From Niastella caeni (GTDB lineage: Bacteria; Bacteroidota; Bacteroidia; Chitinophagales; Chitinophagaceae), in assembly GCF_004834005.1 (NCBI RefSeq), contig NZ_STFF01000012.1:120067-184066 (forward strand): DNA of 64,000 nucleotides, written 5' to 3'. The notes under the pieces are model-generated. The model was given only the letters and a program-made list of their open reading frames with translations. It was not told the DNA's origin and made no database searches. This document shows, one piece after another, positions 39,973 to 49,367 of this stretch (positions are counted from its first letter, which is position 1; each line of letters opens with the position of its first letter). The translations under genes and the position numbers were made by a program.

Positions 39973-41377
39973 ACTTATCCCACCACACCCTGTCAGTGAT
40001 CCTGGCCGATTGTACCGCCTGCGGATTCGATAGGATCTCTACCTGCGGATACAGCATCCGGCGGGGGATCTCCGATGTTGCATTGGGAACCTTGGTCAAT
40101 GTAGGGTAACCGGTCCGCCGCCAATCGTTAAAATTCTCAAGAGAAAAGAAGTTGGCTATTTTCTTTTCTTCCATGATCCGCTGCAAGGCATTGGCCGCAG
40201 TCAAGGTACCCCGACTGTTGAGATAAGTATTCACGTCGGCATCTGCTATGCCCAGCTTTGTCATGTGCGATCTGATGGCGTCCTGGTAAACAGGTTCTGC
40301 GGCGGCATATCCCGATTTTATCAACGTAGCTTCTGCTTTCAGGAATAATGCTTCTGAATAGTTGAACACATAAACCGGTGAGCTGGCAGCGCCAACTGCT
40401 GTACCGGGCAATGAATATATATTCAGGCTGCCGCTGATGTTCACCGAACCAATGGGCCGGCCTGTGTACTGGTCTGTTTGTTTGGCTTTGGCTATCAGTT
40501 TGGGCAACCGTGGATCGTTACGCGTTACCAGCGTATCTACACAAGCCGATGACAATACCAGCGTAGACACCGGTAAAAAATCAGTATAATACGGATTCTC
40601 ATTTCCTGCACCGCCGGCATAGGTCATTTTCATATCGTCGCTGTTTGCCTGCAAACCATTTTGTAAAGCCGTTAAGGCCAGGTCTGCTTGCGCCAATGCC
40701 GTATAACCCGGCGCTTTGGTAAGATGCATGTAATAACGCGCCTTTAACGTATAGGCCAACCGTTTCCACTGGTCCATATTGCCTTTATAAAAGTAATCGT
40801 CCTTGCCAGGTTTGAGGAGCGCATTTTTGTTGATGTCGGCAATGCCATCATCAAGCAATTGTTGTATGGCTTTATAAATGCTTTCCTGCGAATCATACGC
40901 CGGTTGCAATTTGTTGCTTCCGTTAAGTGCTTCGGTGTAAGGAATATCGCCCCAATAATCAGTAGCAATGCCTAAGCAAAAAGCACTCATGATCCTGGCA
41001 ATGCCCGAATAGTTATAATTACCATTGGCAGTGGCCTTATCGTTCAACACCTTCAGGTTGTTCAGGCTTTTCACATAGATCGTTCGCCAGGTTTCATCCA
41101 GGTCTACATTGAAAAGTAAATAGGTGCCATGGTTCGGTACCGGCTGGTTCAAGGCTACATTTTGCATGTAGTGATTAACCAGTATGGCGGCCAGTCCGTC
41201 AGTACCTGCGCCGCCGGTAAGTACAGAAGAAACATTCAGTTCCACCGGCGACAGGATCAGTGATTCCTGTACGCTGGTAGGGTTATTGGGATCGTTGTTA
41301 ACATCAATGAATTTTTTGCATCCGGTGGCAGGTGCTATACAAAAAGCGATGAGAACTGTATATAGTATTGTGCGCAT
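39971..41377 (-). CDS. SusD/RagB-family outer-membrane lipoprotein
   Basis: The 468-aa protein starts at MRTILYTVLIAF and has a lipobox ending ATGC (about residue 20), so it is a surface lipoprotein that lids a TonB-dependent channel. Features of the SusD_2-like family include KKFIDVNNDPNNPTS just after the lipobox, TPR-like helices (ARIMSAFCLGIATDYWGDIPYTEAL, WKRLAYTLKARYYMHL), and the C-terminal FFSLENFNDWRRTGYP. It is encoded 40 bp after the SusC-like gene. No glycosidase is in the same operon, so the ligand may be peptide, glycan or another polymer. Confidence 0.94.
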   Translation of the reverse strand: MRTILYTVLIAFCIAPATGCKKFIDVNNDPNNPTSVQESLILSPVELNVSSVLTGGAGTDGLAAILVNHYMQNVALNQPVPNHGTYLLFNVDLDETWRTIYVKSLNNLKVLNDKATANGNYNYSGIARIMSAFCLGIATDYWGDIPYTEALNGSNKLQPAYDSQESIYKAIQQLLDDGIADINKNALLKPGKDDYFYKGNMDQWKRLAYTLKARYYMHLTKAPGYTALAQADLALTALQNGLQANSDDMKMTYAGGAGNENPYYTDFLPVSTLVLSSACVDTLVTRNDPRLPKLIAKAKQTDQYTGRPIGSVNISGSLNIYSLPGTAVGAASSPVYVFNYSEALFLKAEATLIKSGYAAAEPVYQDAIRSHMTKLGIADADVNTYLNSRGTLTAANALQRIMEEKKIANFFSLENFNDWRRTGYPTLTKVPNATSEIPRRMLYPQVEILSNPQAVQSARITDRVWWDK

Positions 41378-41417
41378 AATGGTCTTGTTTAAATGAATCA
41401 ATGAAAACAACTCTTTT

Positions 41418-44400
41418 TTACAATCCAACTTTCAAACTGATATTGACCGATCGTGGGGTAGGGGTTGAAAAAGAGAACATACCTAGCGATCCGTTGGAGG
41501 AACCGAAGGAATTGTTTTCCGGATCACCGCCTGTAAAGTGCGGACTGTGGATCCAAAGGTTTCTGCCCGTAATGGTTAAGGAAGCCGATTTAAGCGGTGT
41601 TTTCTGAATAAGTTTTGCCGGCAGCACATAGCCTATACTTACGTTGCGGAGTTTAAGATAGGTGGCATCCTGGATAACCGATTCAAGAATGCCCGAAACC
41701 CTTCTCCAGTAATCTTGTCCTTTAACCGGTATGGTGTTGGGCTTATTGTCGGTAATATTGATGCCTTCCACTACCCGTGTTTCGCGGTCTTCAGTAACTT
41801 TTGGCGTTCCGTAAAAATAACCGTACCCATCAACGTTATTTTCGGTAACGCCGCCTTTTTTCATATCAAAGAAGAAGCTAAGGCTGAATGGCCCATAGCT
41901 CAGGTTGTTGGTCAGGCCGGCGATCCAGTCGGGGGTAATATTGCCCAGAATGCCTTGTTTGGGTGCTACAAAAGGCAATCCGCTGGCATCGATCAACAGT
42001 TCACCGGTTGCGCTGTCGCGGGCATAGCGGTTCCCGAATTTAACGCCATAGGGCTCACCAACGATCGCCTGGGTAAACCCAAGGTTTACGCTGGTAAGGT
42101 TTTCGCGCAATGCCAATACTTTATTGTTGAGTTTGGTAAAGCTGAATACCAGGTCCCAATTGAATTTGCCTGCTTTAACCGGGTTGGCATTCAGGAGTAT
42201 TTCAATGCCTTTGGTTTGCATCCGGGCCGTGTTGATGGTGGTGCGGTTATACCCGGTAGAAGGAGGAATAGTAACCGGTATCAGGCCATCCTGTATTTTT
42301 TTATTGAACCAGGAAACCTCCAAACCAAGGCGATTGTTCAACCCTTTCAATTCGAGACCTACTTCAAATTCATTTACCAGTTCGTTCTTAAGCAAAGGAT
42401 TTCCCAACACATCCCTCAGCAAAAAACCATTGTTTTCCTGGAACGGAAAAGATATGCCGCCAATCAAATTGCCATTTGTGTTACTGATGCTCAGGTAAGG
42501 CGTAGTGAGCGAATAAACGTCTACGTTATCATTACCTACGGTAGCATAAGAAAGCCGTAATTTCCCAAAGTTCAGCATGGAAAACAGTTTGGGATCTAAT
42601 AATTCAGAAAAAACAAATCCGGCGGCAACAGAACCATAGGGGTAGAAATTGTTGCCTTTGGCTAAAACTGAGCTGCCATCGTACCGGCCTGTTAATGCCA
42701 GGTTGAGGATGCGGTTGTATTCAATATTTGCCTGGGAGTAAAAACCTGTTTTGCGGGAGAGGTAATGTTTTTCACTATATGTTTGCGTTGATGCATTGGC
42801 TACATTATCATATCCGCCGGTGATAGATAAACCAACACCCCGGCCTTCTACATTCTGGCTGTAAGTAGAAAGCACATTATTACCCAGCAACAACTGTACA
42901 TTGAATTTGTTAAACTGTTTGTGGGCATCGATGATGAGGTCGTGATTAAACTGCCGGAAAGAATTGGTGCGATCAACGATCACGCCATTGGGGTTGGCTA
43001 CCGAACCGCGAGCCTCAAAATATTTCACCTGCTCATTGTACATATCAGCTCCCATTCTCTCCGTAATATTCAGCCAGGTAAACGGCGCATAGTTCAGCGT
43101 AATTACCGGCAGAAAGCGGTTAACCGTACCCTTTGTATAGATATTGTCGAGTACCCAATATGGGTTATTGCGCGAAAAACGGAAAACACGCTGCGTACCA
43201 TCCGCATTCACTGTAGGCTGGGGGTCCCAGGAAATGGGCGCTGAATAAATGGTCCAGATGGGACTTTCCAGAATATATCCCTCCGGCATCCGGTTGGTGC
43301 GGCTGTTGGCATAATTGAATTGGAAAGTACCGGTTATTTTGTCGGTAAGTTTGGTAGTGAATTTAGTGAACACCGTATGTCTTTTTAAATACGTTGTTGG
43401 TGCAATACCTTTTTGATCGAGGTAAGAATAAGAAGCAAAATAACTGGAGCCCGGACCGTTTACGCCGGAGAAGCTGATGGTGCTGTTAGACGTAACGCCT
43501 GTTTGAAAAAAGTCTTTTAGTTGATTTCTTTTCTTTACCGGTTGGCCGTTTACTCTTAGCGTATCCATCAACGGTCCCCACGAGCTGCTGGTTTTATCTG
43601 TTTCACCATTATAATATACGTTGTCGTATACCACGCCGTTTATTTCCTTGCGATCGCCCTGTGCGTATTTGTTTTGTATTTCAGGGAAAATGCCGCTCTC
43701 GAACGACAGGTCCTGCGAAATGGTGATCGCCGGTTTTTTACTGCCTGCGCCGCTTTTGGTGGTGATCATAACCACCCCGCGGGCGCCTGCTGAACCATAC
43801 AGGGCGGTAGCGGCAGCGCCCTTCAATACGTTCACGCTTTCAATAATGGAAGGATCAAAATCGATCAACCGGTTACTACCCGGACCGCTGTTCACAGCGC
43901 CTGTTTCGGAATTGTTTACCGGTATACCATCCACCACGATCAATGCTTCGTTATTGCCAATGATAGAGGTAACGCCTCTCACAACTATGCGGCTCGATGA
44001 ACCGGGCGTACCGGATGAGCTGGTAATTTGAACACCGGCTACTTTACCCGTCATGGCATTGAGAATATTCGATTCTTTAGCGCGAACCAGTTCATCTGCT
44101 TTGATCTCCTGTGAACTGAACGTGAGGTTTCTTTTTTCCCGCTTTACACCGAGGGCAGTCACAACAACTTCATTCAACTGTTTGTTGTCGGCCGTAAGGG
44201 CAACGGTTAAGGCGCCCTCTCCACTGGTTTTTACTTCGCTTTTGTTAAAACCAATGGCGCTGATGATCAGGGTAGCATTGGATGGAACGCTGATCTCGAA
44301 TGAACCGTCATCGGTTGTACTGGTTCCTGCGTTTGATCCCTTGATCACTACAGAGGCTTTCGGCACGGGACTTCCATTTTCATCCAGTACTTTTCCTTTT

Positions 44401-44483
44401 ACAATTTTGTTTTGCGCCCATGAACCCGAATAAATAAATAATCCTACAATAAACGCGATAATACATAGCAGTTTTGATTGCAT
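41418..44483 (-). CDS. SusC/RagA-family TonB-dependent outer-membrane transporter
   Basis: The 1021-aa protein starts at MQSKLLCIIAFIVG, with the signal peptide ending SGSWAQ; the frame start at 44570 is in the spacer. It has a carboxypeptidase-regulatory-like N-terminal domain (VKGKVLDENGSPVPKASVVI), a TonB-box region (NEVVVTALGVKREKRNL), and a plug with VAGVQITSSSGTPGSSSRIVVRG. The barrel follows and ends with an aromatic/hydrophobic strand (SVNISLKVGL). With the adjacent SusD it forms a nutrient import pair. No sigma/FecR regulator is linked. Confidence 0.96.
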   Translation of the reverse strand: MQSKLLCIIAFIVGLFIYSGSWAQNKIVKGKVLDENGSPVPKASVVIKGSNAGTSTTDDGSFEISVPSNATLIISAIGFNKSEVKTSGEGALTVALTADNKQLNEVVVTALGVKREKRNLTFSSQEIKADELVRAKESNILNAMTGKVAGVQITSSSGTPGSSSRIVVRGVTSIIGNNEALIVVDGIPVNNSETGAVNSGPGSNRLIDFDPSIIESVNVLKGAAATALYGSAGARGVVMITTKSGAGSKKPAITISQDLSFESGIFPEIQNKYAQGDRKEINGVVYDNVYYNGETDKTSSSWGPLMDTLRVNGQPVKKRNQLKDFFQTGVTSNSTISFSGVNGPGSSYFASYSYLDQKGIAPTTYLKRHTVFTKFTTKLTDKITGTFQFNYANSRTNRMPEGYILESPIWTIYSAPISWDPQPTVNADGTQRVFRFSRNNPYWVLDNIYTKGTVNRFLPVITLNYAPFTWLNITERMGADMYNEQVKYFEARGSVANPNGVIVDRTNSFRQFNHDLIIDAHKQFNKFNVQLLLGNNVLSTYSQNVEGRGVGLSITGGYDNVANASTQTYSEKHYLSRKTGFYSQANIEYNRILNLALTGRYDGSSVLAKGNNFYPYGSVAAGFVFSELLDPKLFSMLNFGKLRLSYATVGNDNVDVYSLTTPYLSISNTNGNLIGGISFPFQENNGFLLRDVLGNPLLKNELVNEFEVGLELKGLNNRLGLEVSWFNKKIQDGLIPVTIPPSTGYNRTTINTARMQTKGIEILLNANPVKAGKFNWDLVFSFTKLNNKVLALRENLTSVNLGFTQAIVGEPYGVKFGNRYARDSATGELLIDASGLPFVAPKQGILGNITPDWIAGLTNNLSYGPFSLSFFFDMKKGGVTENNVDGYGYFYGTPKVTEDRETRVVEGINITDNKPNTIPVKGQDYWRRVSGILESVIQDATYLKLRNVSIGYVLPAKLIQKTPLKSASLTITGRNLWIHSPHFTGGDPENNSFGSSNGSLGMFSFSTPTPRSVNISLKVGL

Positions 44484-44780
44484 GTTGTAATATTTTGGTT
44501 GTATGTCGTAAAAACTACGGAAGGTGTTTTCGGAAGTCTGAATAGCCGCAGTCGTTAGAGTACAGGACAAGCCTGATCTGTAGTTGTGGGTCAGAAGAAA
44601 TGTACTCCCTCAACATGTACGAATTTATATTGAAGGGGTGTAAATGTGTTAATGGTTCTTGACGACTTGTTTACAGAAAATGATCTGATTTCTGATTTTG
44701 AGATTTTTCGATTTTCTTGTTGGTAACACCTGATTAATTATTAAATTCAGAAATCTCGAAATCCCAAAATCGAAAATTGC
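44484..44780. other. spacer between divergent SusC-like and GNAT genes
   Basis: The 297 bp hold the SusC-like 5' leader and, at 44679-44777, an imperfect inverted word repeat (TCTGATTTTGAGATTTTTCG versus GAAATCTCGAAATCCC). No gene is supported. Confidence 0.6.
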
Positions 44781-45344
44781 ATGCTATTGAATATGGGCAG
44801 TAAATTAAAAGTAGATGATTCTCTTTTGCTTGAACTGATAGATTCTCATCACGCAGAGATCTTGTATCAATTGGTGAAGATCAACCGGCTGCATTTGCGG
44901 AAGTGGCTTCCATGGGTTGACCATATGCGGTCGGTAGAAGATTTTAGAAAATACATTAATGGCTCAAAACAGCGATATGCCAATCATACGGAAATGGGAT
45001 ATGTGATCATGGCCAACCATGTCATGATCGGTAGACTCGGCTTATACAACATTGATCTTATCAATAAAAGCGCCTCCATCGGCTACTGGCTCGATAAGGA
45101 AAACCTGGGTAAAGGCATCATCACCCGGTGCTGTAAAGTAGTGATCGATGAAGGTTTTTCCCGCCTGCATTTGAACCGCATCGAGATCCGTGCCGCCACA
45201 ACAAACTACAAAAGCCAGGCTATCCCCATAAGGCTGGGCTTTACACGGGAAGGCATTATCAGGCAGGGCGAATTCATAAACAACCAGTTTATTGACCTGT
45301 GTGTGTATTCACTGCTGAAGGAAGAATGGAAGAAGTTTGTATAG
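44781..45344 (+). CDS. GNAT N-acetyltransferase (RimJ/RimL-like)
   Basis: The 187-aa protein has the RimJ/RimL-type GNAT fold: HLRKWLPWVDHMRSVEDF near the N terminus, GRLGLYNIDLINKSASIGYWL, the acetyl-CoA loop LDKENLGKGIITRCC, and the end LNRIEIRAATTNYKSQAIPIRLGFTREG in pieces. Relatives acetylate N-terminal or other amino groups of ribosomal proteins; the substrate here is unknown. A start at the Met of MGSKLKV (44793) is possible. Confidence 0.9.
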   Translation: MLLNMGSKLKVDDSLLLELIDSHHAEILYQLVKINRLHLRKWLPWVDHMRSVEDFRKYINGSKQRYANHTEMGYVIMANHVMIGRLGLYNIDLINKSASIGYWLDKENLGKGIITRCCKVVIDEGFSRLHLNRIEIRAATTNYKSQAIPIRLGFTREGIIRQGEFINNQFIDLCVYSLLKEEWKKFV

Positions 45345-45603
45345 TAGACCTGCATCTACAGGGGTTGAACTTTTATGTATCGTGTGATAAGTAAAATTAT
45401 GTAATTCATAGATAAATAAAATTTCAGGCACAAACAAAAGGTTCATATAAGATACTATTACATGGGAACGTTTTTCTATTTGTGGGAATAGTAAGCCCGG
45501 TGCCTGATTTGAACAGCGTTGATAGTAAAGTGGTTATGTTATTGGCACAGTTTAGGGGGTGAAGAAAATGTTTCTGTGACCTTTAATTTTTTATGAGAGC
45601 CCT

Positions 45604-47811
45604 ATGAATTCTTCATTTACAACCAACTATCGAGAAATGGCTCCCTGGCTGGAAACTATTTTGAACGACTGCCAGGATGCCGTATTTATTACCGACCGGC
45701 ATTTTAATTTAGTCCACTGGAATGTGGCAGCAGAAGAGTTGTGGTTTAAACAATCCAGGCGGCCTGCTAAAAAGAATGTTGTCGACTTCCTCAACCTGTT
45801 GTTTCCCGGTCATTCTGAAGTGCATGCCCAGATCCAGCGAGGCATTGCCCTCGATGAACAGGTAGAAGATATTTTTGTGGCTACGCCCCATGACAGAACT
45901 TTCCGCATTTCGTGTTATACGCATAAATTTCCGGGCACCCGGTACCTGCTTGATGTAGTGATCATCCTGCGCGATCTGCAGGCCACTATTCACCGTAAAA
46001 AAGAAATAAAGCCCGGCGTGTTATATAAAACCCTGCTCAACTCCCTAGAGGAGGGGGTAATGCTGCTCCAGGGCGAACAGGGTACCATTGTTTCTGCCAA
46101 CACCAAAGCCTGCGAGATCATCGGCTTCAGCCACGAGCAATTGATCGGTAAAAATTTATCGGAATTAGGCGGCAAGGCATTTAAGGAAGATGGTTCCACC
46201 TTGTCAATACAGGAATATCCGGTCATGATCACCTTAAAGACCGGAGAAATTATTCAACACATTGTGGTGGGGTTCGTTAATGCCAGAGGTAAACTCACCT
46301 GGTTGTCGGTGAATACCTGTTTGCTGGAGGAATTCAATGCCGAAGTGCCCGGACTGGTAGCGGTTACCTTTAATGATATTACGGCCCGCAAGGAAGCGGA
46401 GTCGCGGTTAACGGAAAGTCAGCACATCTTTCAGTCATTCATGAATAATACCCACAGCCCTGCGTGGATCCTCGATGAAGATGGCTATATCATTTATATG
46501 AATGATACCTTCAAGCGGGTGTGGAAGCTGAACGATGGGCACCTGTATACCAACATACGCGACCTGATGCCGGCCGGCATGGTGGAAGAGTATGTGGCCA
46601 ATAACCTCAAAGTACTGGAGACTGGCCAACCGTTGATCACTATTGAAAACTCATTGCGGCGCGATGGTTCTCCCGGGGTATACCTGGTGTTCAAATTCCT
46701 GTTGCAAACGGCCACCAACAAACGGCTCATCGGCGGACAGTCTATTGATATCACCGAAGAAAAAAATGCCCAGGAAGAGATCATAAAGATCAATGAACGT
46801 TTTTATTATACTACCAAAGCAACGTCCGATTACATCTGGGACTGGAATATTGAAAAAGGAACTATCTATCGCAGCGAACCATTTAGCCGGTTAACCGGGT
46901 ATTTGCAGAATGATATGGATAACGATCTGTACTGGCTGTTGGAAAAGATCCATGTGGAAGACCGGCAACGGGTGATGCACCATATCAATGCCTGCTTAAT
47001 GGCCCGTAATAATTACTGGCATGATGAATACCGGTTCCGTTGTGCCGACGGCAGTTATAAATATTTATCAGATAAAGGCTATATTATTTATAAGAATGGA
47101 AATGCGGTGCGGGCCATCGGCGCTATACAGGACCTTACCGAAAAAAGAAAGCTGGAAGCGGAACTGGAACAACAAAAAGAAAAGGAGCGCTTACGCATTA
47201 AACAGGCCATGATCGCCGGCCAGGAATATGAGCGGAATGAGATCTCGAAGGAGTTGCACGATAACGTGAACCAGATCTTATCCTCGGCCATGATCTTGTT
47301 ATCCTCGTCGCGCCAGAATCCCGACGACCAGGAATACCTGATTGATAAAACCACCAAATACATCGACCTGGCCATTCAGGAGATCCGTAAGATCTCTAAA
47401 TCGCTCAACTCCTCTATCATTAAAGAAATTGGGTTTATTGATCCGGTGGAAGATATCATTAAGAATATGCAATTGGTAAGGCCAATAGAAGTAACGTTTC
47501 ATTGCGATCCTTTCCTTGAAGATGAATTGTCGCATGAGGTTCAGTTGATGTTGTACCGTATCATCCAGGAACAAACCAATAACATTTTACGGTATGCTGA
47601 GGCCAGCTATGTAAAGATCGCCATTGATAAAAGCAATGGTTGGCTAAGCCTGTTGATAATGGATAATGGAAAAGGATTTGATGTGAACCAGCAAACAAAA
47701 GGTATCGGATTACTGAACATCCACAACCGGGCCGAAACCCTGGGTGGCACTATGAATATTGATTCCCAACCGATGCGTGGTTGCCGGTTGCTGGTGCAAG
47801 TACCTTTATAG
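45604..47811 (+). CDS. cytoplasmic multi-PAS sensor histidine kinase (HisKA_3 type)
   Basis: The 735-aa protein has no transmembrane helix or signal peptide. PAS-type domains cover about 15-125, 135-260, 270-390 and 400-515; the last two include the PAC segments SIDITEEKNAQ and AIGAIQDLTEKRK. A coiled linker leads to the phospho-acceptor H552 in SKELHDNVNQ. The GHKL ATPase domain ends the protein (LLIMDNGKGFDVNQQTKG, IGLLNIHNRAETLGGTMNI). This is the NarL/LiaS-type kinase that normally pairs with a LuxR-type response regulator. No regulator is in the window, so it is an orphan by location. Confidence 0.94.
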   Translation: MNSSFTTNYREMAPWLETILNDCQDAVFITDRHFNLVHWNVAAEELWFKQSRRPAKKNVVDFLNLLFPGHSEVHAQIQRGIALDEQVEDIFVATPHDRTFRISCYTHKFPGTRYLLDVVIILRDLQATIHRKKEIKPGVLYKTLLNSLEEGVMLLQGEQGTIVSANTKACEIIGFSHEQLIGKNLSELGGKAFKEDGSTLSIQEYPVMITLKTGEIIQHIVVGFVNARGKLTWLSVNTCLLEEFNAEVPGLVAVTFNDITARKEAESRLTESQHIFQSFMNNTHSPAWILDEDGYIIYMNDTFKRVWKLNDGHLYTNIRDLMPAGMVEEYVANNLKVLETGQPLITIENSLRRDGSPGVYLVFKFLLQTATNKRLIGGQSIDITEEKNAQEEIIKINERFYYTTKATSDYIWDWNIEKGTIYRSEPFSRLTGYLQNDMDNDLYWLLEKIHVEDRQRVMHHINACLMARNNYWHDEYRFRCADGSYKYLSDKGYIIYKNGNAVRAIGAIQDLTEKRKLEAELEQQKEKERLRIKQAMIAGQEYERNEISKELHDNVNQILSSAMILLSSSRQNPDDQEYLIDKTTKYIDLAIQEIRKISKSLNSSIIKEIGFIDPVEDIIKNMQLVRPIEVTFHCDPFLEDELSHEVQLMLYRIIQEQTNNILRYAEASYVKIAIDKSNGWLSLLIMDNGKGFDVNQQTKGIGLLNIHNRAETLGGTMNIDSQPMRGCRLLVQVPL

Positions 47812-47817
47812 TAATAA

Positions 47818-47862
47818 GCGTGACACGGTCCTGAGCGAAGTCGAAGGAGAACCGTGTCACGC
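47818..47862. terminator. 12-bp perfect hairpin carrying a dispersed repeat in its loop
   Basis: GCGTGACACGGT (47818-47829) pairs perfectly with 47851-47862. The 21-base loop contains CCTGAGCGAAGTCGAAGG, the word also seen in the methyltransferase insertion (11066-11116). It separates the convergent kinase and sialidase genes and is probably a bidirectional terminator despite a weak T-run. Confidence 0.8.
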
Positions 47863-47870
47863 CTGACGAT

Positions 47871-49121
47871 CTATTGAATCGGCTCTGCATTACCATTTAA
47901 CATCCACGGAAGATTGAATTTGTGGAACTCAATAGAGCGGTTGCTTGTTGAGCTGCTCCCCGTGTTTTCATTTACCTCAATAAGAGCGCCGATGGTATAA
48001 TCGGCTGTTTTTACCATGCTCGAATAACCGCCCTTGCCTTGTGCAAAAGCCTCGCTGTCTGTTAACCAGTCATAAATTTTACGGCTGATGGGCCAGGTAA
48101 CGCCGCCATCATAACTTATGCGCACCCGCATTTTACAACGGGTTTCTGTGCTGGCCGAATTCAATACCATAATACGATCGGGCGAACCGGTGTACCGTAC
48201 AATAGAGCCCTGGCAGTAAGGATCGAGCAATGTATTGTCAGGTGCAAAAGCGCTGAAACCACCGGCGATGGTACCACGGGATACCCAACGGCGTTTGGCG
48301 GTTTCCCATGTACTGCCACTGGCGCGGTCGTTGCGCATCAGGCGGCCATCGTTTAATTCTACAATAGCGCCTTCGCTGGTGCCGCCGGGGATCATTTGGT
48401 AATGCCAGGTGGCGCCATGATCGGTGCTGTAAATATTTCTGCCGGTGGCCGGGATCACCAGTGTGCCGTTGCTGGTTTGAATACCAGTACCGGGCCCCAC
48501 TGCATCCCATTTATAATTGGGTGGCAGCAAAGTATTGGTCATATCTGTAGGGGTGGAAAAGCTAAGGCCATCGTTGTCGCTGTAAGAATAGTATACACGG
48601 CGATCGCCCCAGGTATCAATGGGATCGTAGCCATCTGTTCCACCCAGGTTCTTGGTGGCAGAGTTCCAGTTCATAAATACCCAAATGCGACCGGTTGTGC
48701 GATCCACCACTGCGGTTGGGTTGCCCCAGGTCCCTTGTCCTGCACCTACTACTTCCATCATCGATGACCAGGTGGCGCCATGATCGGTAGATCGTTTATA
48801 CTCTACGTTAATATTACCATGGTCTTTGTTGCTGCTCATGCGTCCTTCTACAAAAGCGATCAGCGTGTTGGCGTTTGTACGAATGATGGAGGGAATGCGG
48901 AAGGAGTGATAACCGTTTGTTCCACCATCAAAAATTTTAGTATAGGTATGGGTTTCCGCGACTTCAGTAATAGCAGGCGGGTTATCATCCCCGGGAGCTG
49001 CCGGTTGATCTGCTACGCCTTTTTTACAGGCGGTGGAGGAAAAAGTAATCAATGCAATGAGGGTGAACAGGCCGGGCACTCTGTTAGTGAACATGTTGTT
49101 CATGAATCTTGTTTGTTTCAT
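47871..49121 (-). CDS. exo-alpha-sialidase lipoprotein (GH33-like)
   Basis: The 416-aa protein has a lipoprotein signal (lipobox STAC), so it is likely on the outer membrane. The catalytic six-bladed propeller has the arginine motif FRIP (about residue 74), several Asp boxes (STDHGATW twice, SDNDGLSF, SYDGGVTW), the Glu region SEGAIVELNDGRLM and the nucleophile Tyr region GGYSSMV. It is expected to release terminal sialic acids. No sialic-acid catabolic genes (nanA, nanE, nanK) are nearby and the SusCD pair is 6 kb away, so a feeding cluster is not evident. Alternative start Mets lie at residues 7 and 10. Confidence 0.9.
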   Translation of the reverse strand: MKQTRFMNNMFTNRVPGLFTLIALITFSSTACKKGVADQPAAPGDDNPPAITEVAETHTYTKIFDGGTNGYHSFRIPSIIRTNANTLIAFVEGRMSSNKDHGNINVEYKRSTDHGATWSSMMEVVGAGQGTWGNPTAVVDRTTGRIWVFMNWNSATKNLGGTDGYDPIDTWGDRRVYYSYSDNDGLSFSTPTDMTNTLLPPNYKWDAVGPGTGIQTSNGTLVIPATGRNIYSTDHGATWHYQMIPGGTSEGAIVELNDGRLMRNDRASGSTWETAKRRWVSRGTIAGGFSAFAPDNTLLDPYCQGSIVRYTGSPDRIMVLNSASTETRCKMRVRISYDGGVTWPISRKIYDWLTDSEAFAQGKGGYSSMVKTADYTIGALIEVNENTGSSSTSNRSIEFHKFNLPWMLNGNAEPIQ

Positions 49122-49152
49122 TTGTTCTGTTTTGATGTTTAGTAAATAAAAG

Positions 49153-49185
49153 GTGCCCGGCGCTCTCTTTGAACTTACCGGGCAC
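49153..49185 (-). terminator. hairpin terminator of the peptidoglycan-hydrolase locus
   Basis: GTGCCCGG/CCGGGCAC (8-bp perfect stem); on the minus strand it is followed by TTTTATTT. It lies between the M23 lipoprotein gene and the sialidase start. Confidence 0.7.
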
Positions 49186-49367
49186 GTGATTAATGAGCAT
49201 TACTCAATTGAAACAAACCGTTTAAACAGACATTGGTGAACCCTCCAATTTTCCCGGAAGAGAAGGGGTGTCTTGTACGGTTGTGTTGCTGGTATCATGT
49301 AGGTCGCTATGACCTGACAGGCGTTGTGGTTTGCTTACAGCTTGTGGCTTGCAGCTTTCTTTACGAC

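Noticed and set aside
41715..42560. 281-codon plus-strand frame inside the SusC-like gene
   Set aside because: Antisense shadow of a conserved barrel region.
39971..49121. A single sialic-acid utilisation locus linking SusCD and the sialidase
   Set aside because: Two plus-strand genes with unrelated functions (GNAT, histidine kinase) lie between them and no nan genes are present.
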